From contig PWYW01000101.1 of assembly GCA_003567685.1 (NCBI GenBank), forward strand, positions 1 through 64,000: a stretch of DNA of 64,000 bases, read 5' to 3'. The notes beneath the pieces were generated by a model. It made no database searches, was not told where the DNA came from, and saw only the letters and a program-made list of their open reading frames with translations. This document shows, piece by piece, positions 42,013-52,111 of the stretch. Each line of letters opens with the position of its first letter. Positions within the stretch are counted from its first letter, which is position 1. The stretch is from Gammaproteobacteria bacterium (GTDB taxonomy: Bacteria > Pseudomonadota > Gammaproteobacteria > Xanthomonadales > Wenzhouxiangellaceae). The position numbers and the translations under genes were made by a program.

Positions 42013-44268
42013 ATGAATCGCGTACTCATTCGAAGTTTCTGGATCAGTCTGATCACCGTCATTGCGTTGGGCCTTGCCGTCTGGTTCGGCGGGCGAGCCT
42101 GGATGGCCGGGTCGCAAATGAGCTACCAGGGCATTGAGTCACTTGATGGGCTCACCGACACCGTTGAAATCCTGTTCGACGACCGCGGCATCCCACGCCT
42201 TTATGGTCAGACTGACCGCGACGTCATCAAGGCCCTGGGCTGGCTTCACGCCGGAGAACGCCTGTTCCAGATGGAACTGCTTCGTCGCCTGGCTGGCGGT
42301 GAACTGGCTGAACTGTTTGGCCCGGCAGCGCTTGAAATCGACATCAATAACCGGGCCATGGGCTTCGCGAGGCGCGTCAAGGACGACCCACCCGCACTCA
42401 CCGATGACAACCGCCAGCTGCTCGAGGCCTATGTCAGCGGCATCAATCAGCGCCTTGGCAACCTTGATCGCCTGCCATTCGAATTCGGTCTTTTGCGCGT
42501 CGAACCGGCCCTCTGGACCGTCGATGACGTGCTCGCCGTCGCCTACTACCAGAGTTTTTATGCCAGCTCGTTGGTCCAGCACTTCAACGAGGTCTACCGG
42601 GAAACCGTGGCCCAGTTCGGCCCTGAAGCCAGCCATTGGCTGGGCAGCTTTCACGACTGGATGGAGCCGACCATTCCCCACTTCCGAGTCAGCGAGGCGT
42701 CGAATACCTGGGTTGTAGCGCCGTCGCGCTCATCCAGCGGCGCCGCCCTCCATGCGGCCGATCCCCACCTGGACATTCACGTCGCGCCGGGCACCTGGTA
42801 CCTGGCCGGGCTGCATAGCGAACAAGGCCTCAACGTACTCGGTGCTACCGCACCGGGCCTGCCCTGGGTAAACATGGGTCATAACGGTGAGATTGCCTGG
42901 GCCTTCACCGTGGCTCCGGTGGATGTTTGGGAGCTCTGGCAGCAGCCCGTGGACCCGCAACAGCCCGACCAGGCGCTCGGCGACCAGGGCCCCGAACCGA
43001 TTCTCGTGCGCGAGGAGTCATTCGAGGTTCGTGGACTGCCCCAGCCTCACCGAGAAACCTTTCGCTACACGCCACGCGGGCGTGTCCTGGAGACCGGCGA
43101 TGACCAGTTGCTGGTGATGCAGTGGGCCGGCTTTGAATTGCCCGTTGAAGAAATGGTGGAAAACGCGATGGCCCTCAATCGCGCCCACAATTTCGATGGT
43201 TTCCGTCGTGCGGCCAGCCAGGTGGGGCCGCTGTCGGTCAACTGGAGCTACTCCGATCGCGAAGGCAATATTGGCTACGTCCTGTCGACCGCCATCCCGC
43301 GTCGGCGCGAGCAAACCGCTTTCTCCCTGCTGGACGCGACCAACCCGGCGCACGGCTGGGACGGTTTCGTTGCCCCGGAAGAGCGCCCCTATGCGCTCAA
43401 TCCCGCCCGGGGCTGGCTGGCCAATGCCAACAACCACCCGCTCGGCAACGAGATGGGAGAGTCGATTCCGGGCTTCTACGACCCGCTACGTATTCGGCGT
43501 ATCGCGGCATTATTGGACGATGACCGGATGTTCGGCGCTGAGGACATGCATGCCTTTCAGCTTTCGCGGCTTTCCGACCGCGCGCTAAGCTGGAAAGGCT
43601 GGCTGGCCGATCTGGCGGAACGCAGCGGTCGCGAGCGTCTCGCCGGCGAATTGCGCGCCTGGGACGGCACCATGCGCACCGATTCCGAAATGGCCGGTCT
43701 GTTCATTCGCTGGTGGAGCTTCCTGCCGGAAGCGCTGTTTGGCGAACTGGAAGAGATGGATCATCGTGCCCTGCGCCTGGTCACCGACCAGTGGCTGCAC
43801 ACGCCAGAAGTCGCCGTTGCCAATGAACGCATTGACCGCGAAGCCGCCGGACAGCAAGCATTGGAGCGAGCCCTGTTGGCTGGAGCCTGGCCGCTCGGCG
43901 CCATTCAAGAGCTGACCATTCAACACCCGCTGGCCGAGAACCCGCTGCTTGACCGTTGGCTGAGACTCTCGCGGGGGCCCATCCCGATCGGCGGCGATGG
44001 GGCCTCGCTCAACGTCATTTTTTCCCGTTTCAACCCGGAAACGGCCACCCTTCAGGGACGAGCAGGCGCGTCGATGCGCTACGTACTGGACTGGTCAGAC
44101 CTTGACGCCTTCAGCATCAATCTGACGTTTGGTCAATCGGGTCACCCATCCAGCCCCCATTTTGACGATTTCCTGCCGGATTTTGTCGGTGGCGAGCGCT
44201 GGACTGTTCCCTGGAGCCGCGACCGCGTCGAGGCTCGCGCTGCCAACCGAATTCTCCTTGAACCCTGA
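42013..44268 (+). CDS. Penicillin acylase family (Ntn) hydrolase
   Basis: A 751-residue N-terminal-nucleophile hydrolase. A single N-terminal hydrophobic segment (FWISLITVIALGLAVWFGG) anchors or exports it. The alpha part begins VEILFDDRGIPRLYG. Autocleavage is expected before Ser230 in EASNTWVV, which becomes the catalytic N-terminus of the beta subunit. ADPHLD follows as in the family. Relatives hydrolyse penicillins or acyl-homoserine lactones; the acyl substrate here is unknown. It is followed 13 bp later by a dipeptidyl peptidase gene. Confidence 0.9.
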   Translation: MNRVLIRSFWISLITVIALGLAVWFGGRAWMAGSQMSYQGIESLDGLTDTVEILFDDRGIPRLYGQTDRDVIKALGWLHAGERLFQMELLRRLAGGELAELFGPAALEIDINNRAMGFARRVKDDPPALTDDNRQLLEAYVSGINQRLGNLDRLPFEFGLLRVEPALWTVDDVLAVAYYQSFYASSLVQHFNEVYRETVAQFGPEASHWLGSFHDWMEPTIPHFRVSEASNTWVVAPSRSSSGAALHAADPHLDIHVAPGTWYLAGLHSEQGLNVLGATAPGLPWVNMGHNGEIAWAFTVAPVDVWELWQQPVDPQQPDQALGDQGPEPILVREESFEVRGLPQPHRETFRYTPRGRVLETGDDQLLVMQWAGFELPVEEMVENAMALNRAHNFDGFRRAASQVGPLSVNWSYSDREGNIGYVLSTAIPRRREQTAFSLLDATNPAHGWDGFVAPEERPYALNPARGWLANANNHPLGNEMGESIPGFYDPLRIRRIAALLDDDRMFGAEDMHAFQLSRLSDRALSWKGWLADLAERSGRERLAGELRAWDGTMRTDSEMAGLFIRWWSFLPEALFGELEEMDHRALRLVTDQWLHTPEVAVANERIDREAAGQQALERALLAGAWPLGAIQELTIQHPLAENPLLDRWLRLSRGPIPIGGDGASLNVIFSRFNPETATLQGRAGASMRYVLDWSDLDAFSINLTFGQSGHPSSPHFDDFLPDFVGGERWTVPWSRDRVEARAANRILLEP

Positions 44269-44281
44269 CCTGCAACCTGCC

Positions 44282-46546
44282 ATGCCCCTGAAACTATCCC
44301 TTTCCCCGCTCTTGCTGGCCTTGTTCGGCTTGTCGCTGCCATTGACTGCCTCCCCGACACGAGCATACGCTGCTGAACTGACCATTGAGCGCATTTTCGC
44401 CAGCCCGGATCTCTCCGGCCCCTCTCTGCGCCAGGCCGAGCTGTCGCCGGCCGGCGACCGGGTCACCTTCATCCGCGGCCGCGAGGACGATCGCGAACTG
44501 ATGGATCTGTGGGAATACCACATCGACGACGGCGTGTCGCGGCGCCTGGTTGCCGCCGATCAGGTCGTCCCTGATGAGGGCGAGTTGTCCGCCGAGGAAC
44601 AGGCCAGGCGCGAACGGGCTCGCATTGCCGGGCTGCGCGGCATCGTCGAATATCGCTGGTCCGGGGACGGGCGCTTTCTGATCTTTCCGCTGGGCGGCAA
44701 TATTTTCGTGCTGGATCTGGCCGATGAGGCCGGTGAAGTGCGCCAGGTCACCGCCAGCGAAGACTTCGATACCGATCCCCAGCTATCGCCCGATGGCGCC
44801 CATGTCGCCTTCGTGCGCAACCAGAACCTGATGCTGGCCAATGTCGCCACTGGGGAGGAAACCGCACTGACCAGTGACGGCGGCGGCGTGATCTCCAACG
44901 GCATGGCCGAGTTCATCGCCCAGGAAGAAATGGGACGCTCGACTGGCTTCTGGTGGTCTCCCGACAGCCAGCGCATTGCCTTTCTGCAGGTGGACGAAAG
45001 CCCGATCGAGCCGACCTTGCGCTACGAGATCGAGGCCGGCTCCATCACCATCATCGAACAACGCTATCCGTTCACCGGCACGCCCAACGTGCACTACCGG
45101 CTCGGCGTGATTGACCTGGCCAAAGACCGCACCGACTGGATTGACCTGGGCGACAACGAGGATATCTACATCCCGCGGGTGAATTGGCTGCCCGACGGCC
45201 AGACGCTGTCGTTTCAGCGCCAGAGCCGCGACCAGAAAACGCTTGAATTGGTTGTTGTAAACCCAAGCCAGGGCAACCCGACGGTGGTGCTGACCGAAAC
45301 GGCCGATACCTGGATCAATCTGCATGACGACCTGCATTTCCTCCGCGAACTGCCGGCCTTCATCTGGTCGTCCGAGCGTGACGGCTACAACCATCTCTAC
45401 CTGTTCTCCAACGACGGCGAGTTGATTCGCCAGCTGACCGGCGGCGAATGGGACGTCGATGCACTGAAGGGCGTGGACGAGGAACTCGGGCTGATCTACT
45501 TCACCGCCGCCGAGGCCTCGCCGCAGGAAAAACAGCTGTACCGGCAATCACTGGTCACCCGAACGCCGGAATCCGTCAGTCGCATCAGCCGCCGTAGCGG
45601 CTGGCACAACATCCGAATGGACGCCAGCGCGCGGGTATTCGTCAACCAGTTTTCCAGCAGTGAGCAGCCCCCGCAACTGTCGCTGCATGCTGCCGACGGC
45701 GAGCGAATCGCCTGGCTGGTCGAAAACCGCATCGACCGCGACCATCCCTACCATGCCTTCCGCGCCGGCCATCGACCCAGTGAGTTTGGCCATCTGGTCG
45801 GTCCCGATGAACAGCGCCTGTATTACCGGCTGATTCGGCCGGCCGATTTCGACCCGGAAAAACGCTACCCGGTGTTTTTCCATCCTTATGGCGGCCCTAC
45901 CCATCGCCTGGCTACCAACAGCTGGGGTCGACGCGCGCTGATCGACCAGTACTTTGCCCGCAAGGGGTATGTGGTGTTCACCCTGGACAACCGCGGCATC
46001 GTCCGTCAGGGCAAGGCATTTCAGGACGCCGCCTACCTGAACCTCGGGCGGATTGAAATCATCGACCAGATGGTTGGCCTGGATTGGCTGCGAAGCCAGA
46101 GCTTCATCGACCCCGAGCGCATCGGCATTTTCGGCTGGAGCTACGGCGGCTATCTGGCCTTGATGGCCGCGGCCCGCCACCCTGGTGATTTCGCCGCCTC
46201 GGTCGCCGTCGCCCCGGTGACCGACTGGGCGCTGTATGACACTCACTACACCGAACGTTACCTGGGCACACCGCAGGACCAGCCCGAGACCTACGAACAA
46301 GGCAACGTGCTGACGTTCGCCGAGCAAATCAGCGACCCACTGTTGCTGATCCACCCGATGGCCGACGACAACGTGCTGTTCACCCACTCCACCTTGCTGA
46401 TGCAGGCACTTCAGGAGGCCCGGATCCCGTTCGATCTGATGACCTACCCGGGCGAGAAACACGCTATCGCCGGAACCAGCCAGCGTGTCCACGTCTACGA
46501 AATGATCAGCCGGTTTTTCGACCTGCACCTGCGGCCGGAAAAGTAA
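44282..46546 (+). CDS. Dipeptidyl peptidase IV-like S9 peptidase
   Basis: A 754-residue exported serine peptidase. ATG 44282 gives a clean signal peptide (LLALFGLSLPLTASPTRAYA); an in-frame longer start lies inside the preceding gene. The propeller domain includes the family's Glu pair in FIAQEEMGRSTGFWWSPD, which binds the substrate N-terminus. The alpha/beta-hydrolase domain carries Ser620 (GWSYGGY), Asp695/696 (MADDNV) and His727 (GEKHAI). It should remove N-terminal dipeptides, typically with Pro or Ala second. With the upstream acylase and PepQ it suggests a peptide-scavenging life. Confidence 0.92.
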   Translation: MPLKLSLSPLLLALFGLSLPLTASPTRAYAAELTIERIFASPDLSGPSLRQAELSPAGDRVTFIRGREDDRELMDLWEYHIDDGVSRRLVAADQVVPDEGELSAEEQARRERARIAGLRGIVEYRWSGDGRFLIFPLGGNIFVLDLADEAGEVRQVTASEDFDTDPQLSPDGAHVAFVRNQNLMLANVATGEETALTSDGGGVISNGMAEFIAQEEMGRSTGFWWSPDSQRIAFLQVDESPIEPTLRYEIEAGSITIIEQRYPFTGTPNVHYRLGVIDLAKDRTDWIDLGDNEDIYIPRVNWLPDGQTLSFQRQSRDQKTLELVVVNPSQGNPTVVLTETADTWINLHDDLHFLRELPAFIWSSERDGYNHLYLFSNDGELIRQLTGGEWDVDALKGVDEELGLIYFTAAEASPQEKQLYRQSLVTRTPESVSRISRRSGWHNIRMDASARVFVNQFSSSEQPPQLSLHAADGERIAWLVENRIDRDHPYHAFRAGHRPSEFGHLVGPDEQRLYYRLIRPADFDPEKRYPVFFHPYGGPTHRLATNSWGRRALIDQYFARKGYVVFTLDNRGIVRQGKAFQDAAYLNLGRIEIIDQMVGLDWLRSQSFIDPERIGIFGWSYGGYLALMAAARHPGDFAASVAVAPVTDWALYDTHYTERYLGTPQDQPETYEQGNVLTFAEQISDPLLLIHPMADDNVLFTHSTLLMQALQEARIPFDLMTYPGEKHAIAGTSQRVHVYEMISRFFDLHLRPEK

Positions 46547-46552
46547 GCCGCA

Positions 46553-47602
46553 TCAGCCGGCGGGCATGGCCGGTAGCGCGTCGATGATCTTTCGGTAGCT
46601 GGCCACGTCATCAATCAGTGCCGGCAGCCGCTCGCTCAGCGGACGGCCGCCGATGATCAGGTGATTGACATCGGGGAACTGGCGCAGGCCAACGCTCTTG
46701 AGCGCGCCAATCCGTTTCCCGCCATCGTCGAGCGGCAAGGTCAGGTACAACGAATCGTACTTGAGGGCCAACTGAAAACGGACACCACCCAGCGCGTTCT
46801 CCCCCAGCGATTCATGCAGCGCCAGTACCGCCGCCTGCCACTCGCGCGGGAACAGCTGATTGATGCCTGCCTCGCCGAGATCCGTGCCATCGTCGGGACC
46901 GACCAGAAACTTTTCATCAAAAGGCGTATTGCCAGTGGCGATCGAACGGCGGCTGAATAACTTGAACAATTCGCCGCCGTTAGGCCTGACGATCAGGCCT
47001 GGCTGGATGTCCAGCGCGGTCTGGATGCGAAACAACAGGCCGCTGAATACCCGCTCCTCGCTGCTGTTCTTTCCGCCGGTGTACAACCGCAAATCGGCAA
47101 AAGCCATCTGGAAGCGGCGACCACCGCGTTTGCCATGAACCTGGTGAGTCAGGCCGCCCCGGTTCCAGCGCTTGATCATTTCCAGTTCGACGAACGGCTT
47201 GGCCAGGCTCTGGTCAGCCCGGGCCTGATACTCGACCGGATCGCCAAGCGCCTCACAAATGGCTGGCACCAGCCTGGCACCCACCCGCGCACGCCAGCGC
47301 TTCTGCTGGTGGGCTACCCGCAGCAGCACAATCACGACGGCAGGTAACAGGGCGAAAGTAAGCAGGCTAGGGAACCCGATGACGATGCCAATGATCAAGG
47401 CCAGCACCAGTGCCGCGGCAACGGCAACCGAATATCGAATGATCAGTCGCTTGCGCTCGGACTCACGCCATCGCTCAAGCGCCTCCACTTCCGGCATCAG
47501 CCGCTCGGCGATGGCGTTCTTGTCAACGGTTGTTTTTTGCCCCATCTCGCGAAGTGAGGTTCCAGCGGCGGGCTCGCTGGCGTGCTCAATGCGGTTACTC
47601 AT
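46553..47602 (-). CDS. DUF3137 membrane protein
   Basis: A 349-residue protein with two adjacent hydrophobic segments near 60-105 (YSVAVAAALVLALIIGIVIG and LLTFALLPAVVIVLL), flanked by a charged N-terminal helix and a soluble C-terminal domain of about 240 residues. The pattern fits DUF3137. ATG 47602 is 15 bp after the preceding gene's stop and has GAGG upstream; another ATG at 47629 overlaps that gene. The function is unknown. It converges on the dipeptidyl peptidase gene, 6 bp apart. Confidence 0.75.
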   Translation of the reverse strand: MSNRIEHASEPAAGTSLREMGQKTTVDKNAIAERLMPEVEALERWRESERKRLIIRYSVAVAAALVLALIIGIVIGFPSLLTFALLPAVVIVLLRVAHQQKRWRARVGARLVPAICEALGDPVEYQARADQSLAKPFVELEMIKRWNRGGLTHQVHGKRGGRRFQMAFADLRLYTGGKNSSEERVFSGLLFRIQTALDIQPGLIVRPNGGELFKLFSRRSIATGNTPFDEKFLVGPDDGTDLGEAGINQLFPREWQAAVLALHESLGENALGGVRFQLALKYDSLYLTLPLDDGGKRIGALKSVGLRQFPDVNHLIIGGRPLSERLPALIDDVASYRKIIDALPAMPAG

Positions 47603-47616
47603 GGACTTAAAAGACC

Positions 47617-48261
47617 TCACTCGTCCCATTGCTTGAAGATATGGCTGTCGGCGCGACCGGTCTGGCGCACCCTGGCCTCGGTTTCGACCTTTTCCCGGTG
47701 CTCATGCACGTGGGTGACCAGGTCGGTAAACGTCTTGAGTACCACCAGCAGCACCAGGGCCAGCAGCGGCTCACCGAACAGACTGATCAACCAGCCGCCG
47801 CCGACTACCGTCAAATGCATGATGATGACCCGCCGATAGGGCGCCATCATGGCATCTTCGCTTTTCATGCCCCGGTACTCCTGGCCACGCAGGAAATTTC
47901 CGACAAACGACACCCCATGACTGATCACCAGGGCCAGGAACGGCACCCAAATAGCCAGAAGCACCGGGGTTTCCGGGCCACCCTCCGGACGGAAATAGCC
48001 CATGACGAAAGCGCCATGGATCAGCGTGAAAAAGCCGAAGTGAACGCAGAAAAAGGGAATGGTGAACAACACCCGCCCATCGCCATTGCGGGTGTAGAGC
48101 GTGACCATGCGGGCTACCGTATACGTGCCGATGATCAGGTTTTCGGCCCAGAACAGCAGCAGCAGTTCATAAACCGTCCAGTCGAAAAACAGGACACCGG
48201 CCAGCGGCACCACGTTGGCCGCCACCAGGGCCAGGCTTGTCATCAGTACGCGTGAATGCAT
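47617..48261 (-). CDS. DUF6498-like membrane protein
   Basis: A 214-residue membrane protein with about five hydrophobic segments. The conserved-looking run [19 protein letters not shown] and the histidine-bearing [17 protein letters not shown] fit DUF6498. The C-terminal cytoplasmic tail is charged. It is co-oriented with the DUF3137 gene, 14 bp upstream of it, and divergent from purT. The function is unknown. Confidence 0.72.
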   Translation of the reverse strand: MHSRVLMTSLALVAANVVPLAGVLFFDWTVYELLLLFWAENLIIGTYTVARMVTLYTRNGDGRVLFTIPFFCVHFGFFTLIHGAFVMGYFRPEGGPETPVLLAIWVPFLALVISHGVSFVGNFLRGQEYRGMKSEDAMMAPYRRVIIMHLTVVGGGWLISLFGEPLLALVLLVVLKTFTDLVTHVHEHREKVETEARVRQTGRADSHIFKQWDE

Positions 48262-48380
48262 TAATCGGTTCTGCTGGAAAACTCGTAGCCATTAACGCAA
48301 ATCACGAGCGTATTCTGCCAGCCAGCCGGCGGCTCCCTGCGGTTACACTGTATCAAGGGTATTGGCTGGAAGGATCTGGC

Positions 48381-49565
48381 ATGAGCACGATTGGAACACC
48401 ACTTTCTCCTGCGGCGCGGCGAGTGATGTTGCTGGGCAGTGGCGAGTTGGGCAAGGAAGTCGCCATAGAGCTGCAGCGTTACGGCTGCGAGGTCATCGCC
48501 GTGGACCGGTATCCGGACGCGCCAGCCATGCAGGTAGCGCATCGCTCGCACGTGATCAACATGCTTGATGGCCAAGCCCTGCACGGGCTGGTCGAACTGG
48601 AGCGACCGCATCTGATCGTGCCCGAAATCGAGGCCATCGCAACGGATACGCTGCTGCTACTGGAGCAGGAACACTACACGGTGGTGCCGACCGCCCGAGC
48701 CGCCCACCTGACCATGAACCGCGAAGGCATACGCCGTTTGGCTGCCGAAGAATTGGAACTACCCACCTCGCCGTACCGTTTCACTGACACCTGGGAGGGC
48801 TTCCAACAGGCCATCGACGACATCGGCCTTCCCTGCGTCGTCAAGCCCGTCATGTCCTCATCAGGCAAGGGCCAAAGCCTGGTCAGGGACAAAAACGCCA
48901 TCGAGTCCGCCTGGGAATACGCGCAATCAGGTGGCCGAGCGGGTCGCGGACGGGTGATCGTTGAGGGGTTCATCGAGTTTGACTATGAAATCACCCTGCT
49001 CACGGTTCGCCACGCCGGCGGCACCTCTTTCTGCTCACCCATCGGTCATACCCAGGAGGACGGCGACTACCGCGAATCCTGGCAGCCTCAAGCAATGAGT
49101 GAGCTGGCCCGTCTTGAGGCCGAGCGGATTGCAGGCACCGTGACATCGGCGCTGGGCGGTTATGGCGTGTTCGGCGTGGAGCTTTTCATCAAGGGCGACC
49201 AGGTGTGGTTCAGCGAAGTCTCGCCCAGGCCGCACGACACCGGATTGGTGACGCTGGTTTCGCAAAACCTGTCGGAGTTCGCCCTGCATGCCCGCGCCAT
49301 CCTGGGCCTGCCAATCCCTCGTGTCATTGATTTCGGGCCCAGCGCCTCGGCGGCGCTGTTGGTCGAGGGCGAATCCGACCGAGTGGCATTCGGTGGGCTG
49401 GATCGGGCGCTGGCCGAACCGGATACCGAGTTGCGCCTGTTCGGCAAGCCTGTGGTTCAGGGTCGCAGACGAATGGGCGTCGCACTGGCCCGAGCTGAAA
49501 CCGTGGATGAGGCGCGCCAGAAGGCTCGCAATGCCCGCGACGCAATTGTTTGCCAGTTGAATTAA
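48381..49565 (+). CDS. purT: Formate-dependent phosphoribosylglycinamide formyltransferase PurT
   Basis: A 394-residue ATP-grasp enzyme of purine synthesis. It forms formyl-GAR from GAR, formate and ATP, avoiding folate. The opening [29 protein letters not shown] of the ATP-grasp domain and the ending [12 protein letters not shown] are diagnostic. ATG 48381 follows AAGGAT and gives the usual family length. It stands alone, divergent from the DUF6498 gene. Confidence 0.95.
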   Translation: MSTIGTPLSPAARRVMLLGSGELGKEVAIELQRYGCEVIAVDRYPDAPAMQVAHRSHVINMLDGQALHGLVELERPHLIVPEIEAIATDTLLLLEQEHYTVVPTARAAHLTMNREGIRRLAAEELELPTSPYRFTDTWEGFQQAIDDIGLPCVVKPVMSSSGKGQSLVRDKNAIESAWEYAQSGGRAGRGRVIVEGFIEFDYEITLLTVRHAGGTSFCSPIGHTQEDGDYRESWQPQAMSELARLEAERIAGTVTSALGGYGVFGVELFIKGDQVWFSEVSPRPHDTGLVTLVSQNLSEFALHARAILGLPIPRVIDFGPSASAALLVEGESDRVAFGGLDRALAEPDTELRLFGKPVVQGRRRMGVALARAETVDEARQKARNARDAIVCQLN

Positions 49566-49611
49566 GCGATTTCTTCGACGATTTACCCAATCAAGCCTTA
49601 GCAGGAAGCTC

Positions 49612-50436
49612 ATGAACGAACCCTCCGACCACGGATCATCGGACCAGGAAAACCCTTTTCGTCCCCCAGAGGCCGAGATAGACCCGGTGTTTGACGGCTC
49701 CGGCTGGCAGCAAGGCGAGCTTCAGGAACCGCGGGCATTGCCGGCCAACCGGGGCTGGGGCTGGTTCGCCGATAGTTGGCCGCTGTTCATGGCCAACCCC
49801 TGGCTGTGGATCGGCCTGTTACTGGTCGCCGGCTTGTGCTTTATCGCGATAAGCATGGTGCCGGTAGTCAGTCTGTTCGGCGGCTGGCTGGTGCCCATGT
49901 TCATGGGTGGCTGGGTGGTTTGTTGCCATCGGCTTGTCACTGAAGGCGAGTTCAAATTTGAAGACCTCTTCGCGCCGTTCAGTCAGCAATTCAAGCCCAT
50001 GGCCATTCTCAGCCTGATCTACATGGGGCTTAACCTGCTTGTCACCGTCATTGCCTTTGCCGTCGGCGCCGGTATTGGCCTGGCCCTCGGCTTCGGCTTT
50101 GGCGCAGCCGGTGGCGGGGAGTTTGGCGCCTTCATGCTGGCCGCTCTGGTTGGTTTCCTGATTGGCATGGCATTGTTCGTCCCGCTGCTGATGGCCATCT
50201 GGTTTGCGCCGGCACTGGTGATGCTGCATCAGGTTCAGCCGATCGAGGCGATGAAGATAAGCGTCATCGCTTGCTGGCGAAACATCGTGCCTTTTCTTCT
50301 CTATGGTCTGGTCGGCACGGGCCTGCTGATCATCGGAGCCATCCCATTGCTGCTCGGTTGGCTGGTGGTTTATCCGCTGATGTTCAATTCGGTCTACGTG
50401 GCCTATCGCGAAATCTTCCTGGCCGAGAACGATTGA
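49612..50436 (+). CDS. BPSS1780-type membrane protein
   Basis: A 274-residue protein: a soluble acidic N-terminus (about 60 residues, with ENPFRPPEAE), then six or so hydrophobic segments rich in Gly and Ala. The layout, including WVVCCHRLVTEGEFKFEDLF between segments, resembles the BPSS1780 family of uncharacterised membrane proteins. It lies 2 bp before the RDD gene and heads a run of co-directional, mostly overlapping genes that ends with MoxR and DUF58. Confidence 0.72.
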   Translation: MNEPSDHGSSDQENPFRPPEAEIDPVFDGSGWQQGELQEPRALPANRGWGWFADSWPLFMANPWLWIGLLLVAGLCFIAISMVPVVSLFGGWLVPMFMGGWVVCCHRLVTEGEFKFEDLFAPFSQQFKPMAILSLIYMGLNLLVTVIAFAVGAGIGLALGFGFGAAGGGEFGAFMLAALVGFLIGMALFVPLLMAIWFAPALVMLHQVQPIEAMKISVIACWRNIVPFLLYGLVGTGLLIIGAIPLLLGWLVVYPLMFNSVYVAYREIFLAEND

Positions 50437-50438
50437 AC

Positions 50439-51158
50439 ATGCTTGCCCCAAACGCGCTGGATACCCGATGCGCGCTGGATACCCGATGCGCGCTGGAAAC
50501 ACCGGATGGCGTTGAACTGATCCTGGTGCCTGCCGGGCCGGTTATTCGCGGCGTTGCCTGGGGCATTGATGCGGCCATTCGCGGTGGAATACTGGTCGGG
50601 TTGGCAACTGTTTTAGGGCTACTGGAGGCGGTCGGCATGGCAATCTTGCTGCTGGCCTTTTTTCTCATCAACTGGTGGTACCCCGTGCTGTTCGAAGTGC
50701 TTTCCCAGGGCAGCACGCCAGGCAAGAAATCCGTGGGGCTTCGGGTCGTGATGCAAGACGGCGCACCGATTGGCTGGAGCGCATCGATCGTTCGCAACCT
50801 GCTTCGCCAGGTTGATTTCCTTCCTGCGCTGTACGCCACTGGTCTGGTATCCATGATGTGTAATCGCCGCTTTCAGAGGCTGGGCGACCTGGCTGCTGCC
50901 ACCATGGTGGTCTACCAGGACCGTCAAACCGGCCTGGGGATGAACCTTCCGCCTGGCGAGTCTGAACGGCCGCCGGTGCCGCTGCGCCCCGCTGAACAGC
51001 GCGCACTGCTGGCCTTTGCTGAACGAAGCCAGGGACTCAACCCGGAGCGCGCGGCCGAATTGGCCAACCTGCTTGAACCGATCAGCGGCGAAACCGGAGC
51101 GGAAGGCGTGGAGCAGGCCCTGCGCTGGGCCAGGGCATTGAGAGGCGAAAACCAATGA
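50439..51158 (+). CDS. RDD family membrane protein
   Basis: A 239-residue protein. RDD-type features: the first segment opens with an Arg/Asp-bearing stretch (IRGVAWGIDAAIRGGI), then FEVLSQGSTPGKKSVGLRVV and QRLGDLAAATMVVY. The N-terminus is odd: an 18-bp tandem repeat encodes Ala-Leu-Asp-Thr-Arg-Cys twice. ATG 50439 is just after the previous stop; longer in-frame starts lie inside the previous gene. Its stop overlaps the spoIIM-like start (ATGA). RDD proteins are of uncertain function, some being transporters. Confidence 0.85.
   Translation: MLAPNALDTRCALDTRCALETPDGVELILVPAGPVIRGVAWGIDAAIRGGILVGLATVLGLLEAVGMAILLLAFFLINWWYPVLFEVLSQGSTPGKKSVGLRVVMQDGAPIGWSASIVRNLLRQVDFLPALYATGLVSMMCNRRFQRLGDLAAATMVVYQDRQTGLGMNLPPGESERPPVPLRPAEQRALLAFAERSQGLNPERAAELANLLEPISGETGAEGVEQALRWARALRGENQ
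50454..50497. repeat. 18-bp tandem repeat at the RDD gene start
   Basis: GCGCTGGATACCCGATGC is present twice in exact copy (50454-50471, 50472-50489), followed by eight bases of a third. It is a recent in-frame duplication near codon 6. Confidence 0.95.
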
Positions 51159-52111
51159 ACCAGGCCGATTTCATCCGCCAGCGCCAGGCCCGATGGGACC
51201 ATTTCGACCAATTGTTGCGGCGGCTGGCCGGACAGCGAGAAAAGGAAACATCGCTGGTCGACTTTCCGGCCGAATACCGGCGGCTGTGCAGCGACCTTGC
51301 GTTGGCCCGAAGCCGCGGCTACAGCTTGAGCCTGATTGATTCGTTGCAGCGCCGGGTGATTGACGGTCATCGTTTCCTGTATCGTCCCCGCAATGCCCTG
51401 GGTCGAGAATTGATCACGTTCATTGCCCGTGACTTCCCGGCCCAGGTGCGGCAGGAGTGGCGCCTGACGCTTTGGTGCACGCTGCTGCTGTTCGGACCCA
51501 TGATCTGGTTGTTCGCGCAGATCGGTTCCAGCCCGGAGTTCGTCTACCGCGTCCTCTCTCCGGAGAGCATCGACCAATACGAGGCGATGTATGGCGGTGA
51601 CGAAGGGCTATCGCGCGGAGCTGGCGGCGACGTGGTGATGTTTGCCTTCTACATCATGAACAACATAGGGGTCGCGCTGCGGACGTTCGCCGGCGGCCTG
51701 ATCTTTGGTCTGGGCAGCTTTCTCATCCTGCTGTTCAACGGCGTCCAGATCGGCGCGGTGGCGGCCCATCTGAGCTTCGCCGGCTACAACGAAAACTTCT
51801 GGACCTTCGTGATCGGTCATGGCGCCCTGGAATTGCCAGCCATTGTCCTGGCCGGTGTCGCCGGCTCCCGGTTGGGGCTTGCCCTGATGTTTCCCGGGCA
51901 ATACACCCGTCTGGCCTCGCTGCGCCGGGCATCAAAGGGCGCGGTGCGCTTGCTCTACGGCGTCATTTTGATGTTGTTCCTCGCGGCCGGTCTCGAAGCA
52001 TTCTGGTCGGCCAGCCCGGTTCCGGCATTGGGCAAATACCTGATCGGCGGCGTCCTCTGGTTACTGGTAGGCCTGTATTTCCTGCTCGCCGGCCGGCGCA
52101 GCACCGCATGA
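51155..52111 (+). CDS. Stage II sporulation protein M-like membrane protein
   Basis: A 318-residue membrane protein of the SpoIIM family as found in non-sporulating bacteria. The soluble N-terminus (FDQLLRRLAGQ, later RRVIDGHRFLY) precedes about five membrane segments including NNIGVALRTFAGGLIFGLGS and the family-typical GHGALELPAIVLAGVAG. Overlaps on both sides (ATGA) show tight coupling with the RDD gene and the next gene. In such MoxR loci it is a regular member of unknown function. Confidence 0.88.
   Translation: MNQADFIRQRQARWDHFDQLLRRLAGQREKETSLVDFPAEYRRLCSDLALARSRGYSLSLIDSLQRRVIDGHRFLYRPRNALGRELITFIARDFPAQVRQEWRLTLWCTLLLFGPMIWLFAQIGSSPEFVYRVLSPESIDQYEAMYGGDEGLSRGAGGDVVMFAFYIMNNIGVALRTFAGGLIFGLGSFLILLFNGVQIGAVAAHLSFAGYNENFWTFVIGHGALELPAIVLAGVAGSRLGLALMFPGQYTRLASLRRASKGAVRLLYGVILMLFLAAGLEAFWSASPVPALGKYLIGGVLWLLVGLYFLLAGRRSTA

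Noticed and set aside
50454-50497. CRISPR-like repeat
   Set aside because: Direct repeats are adjacent without spacers and encode protein in frame.
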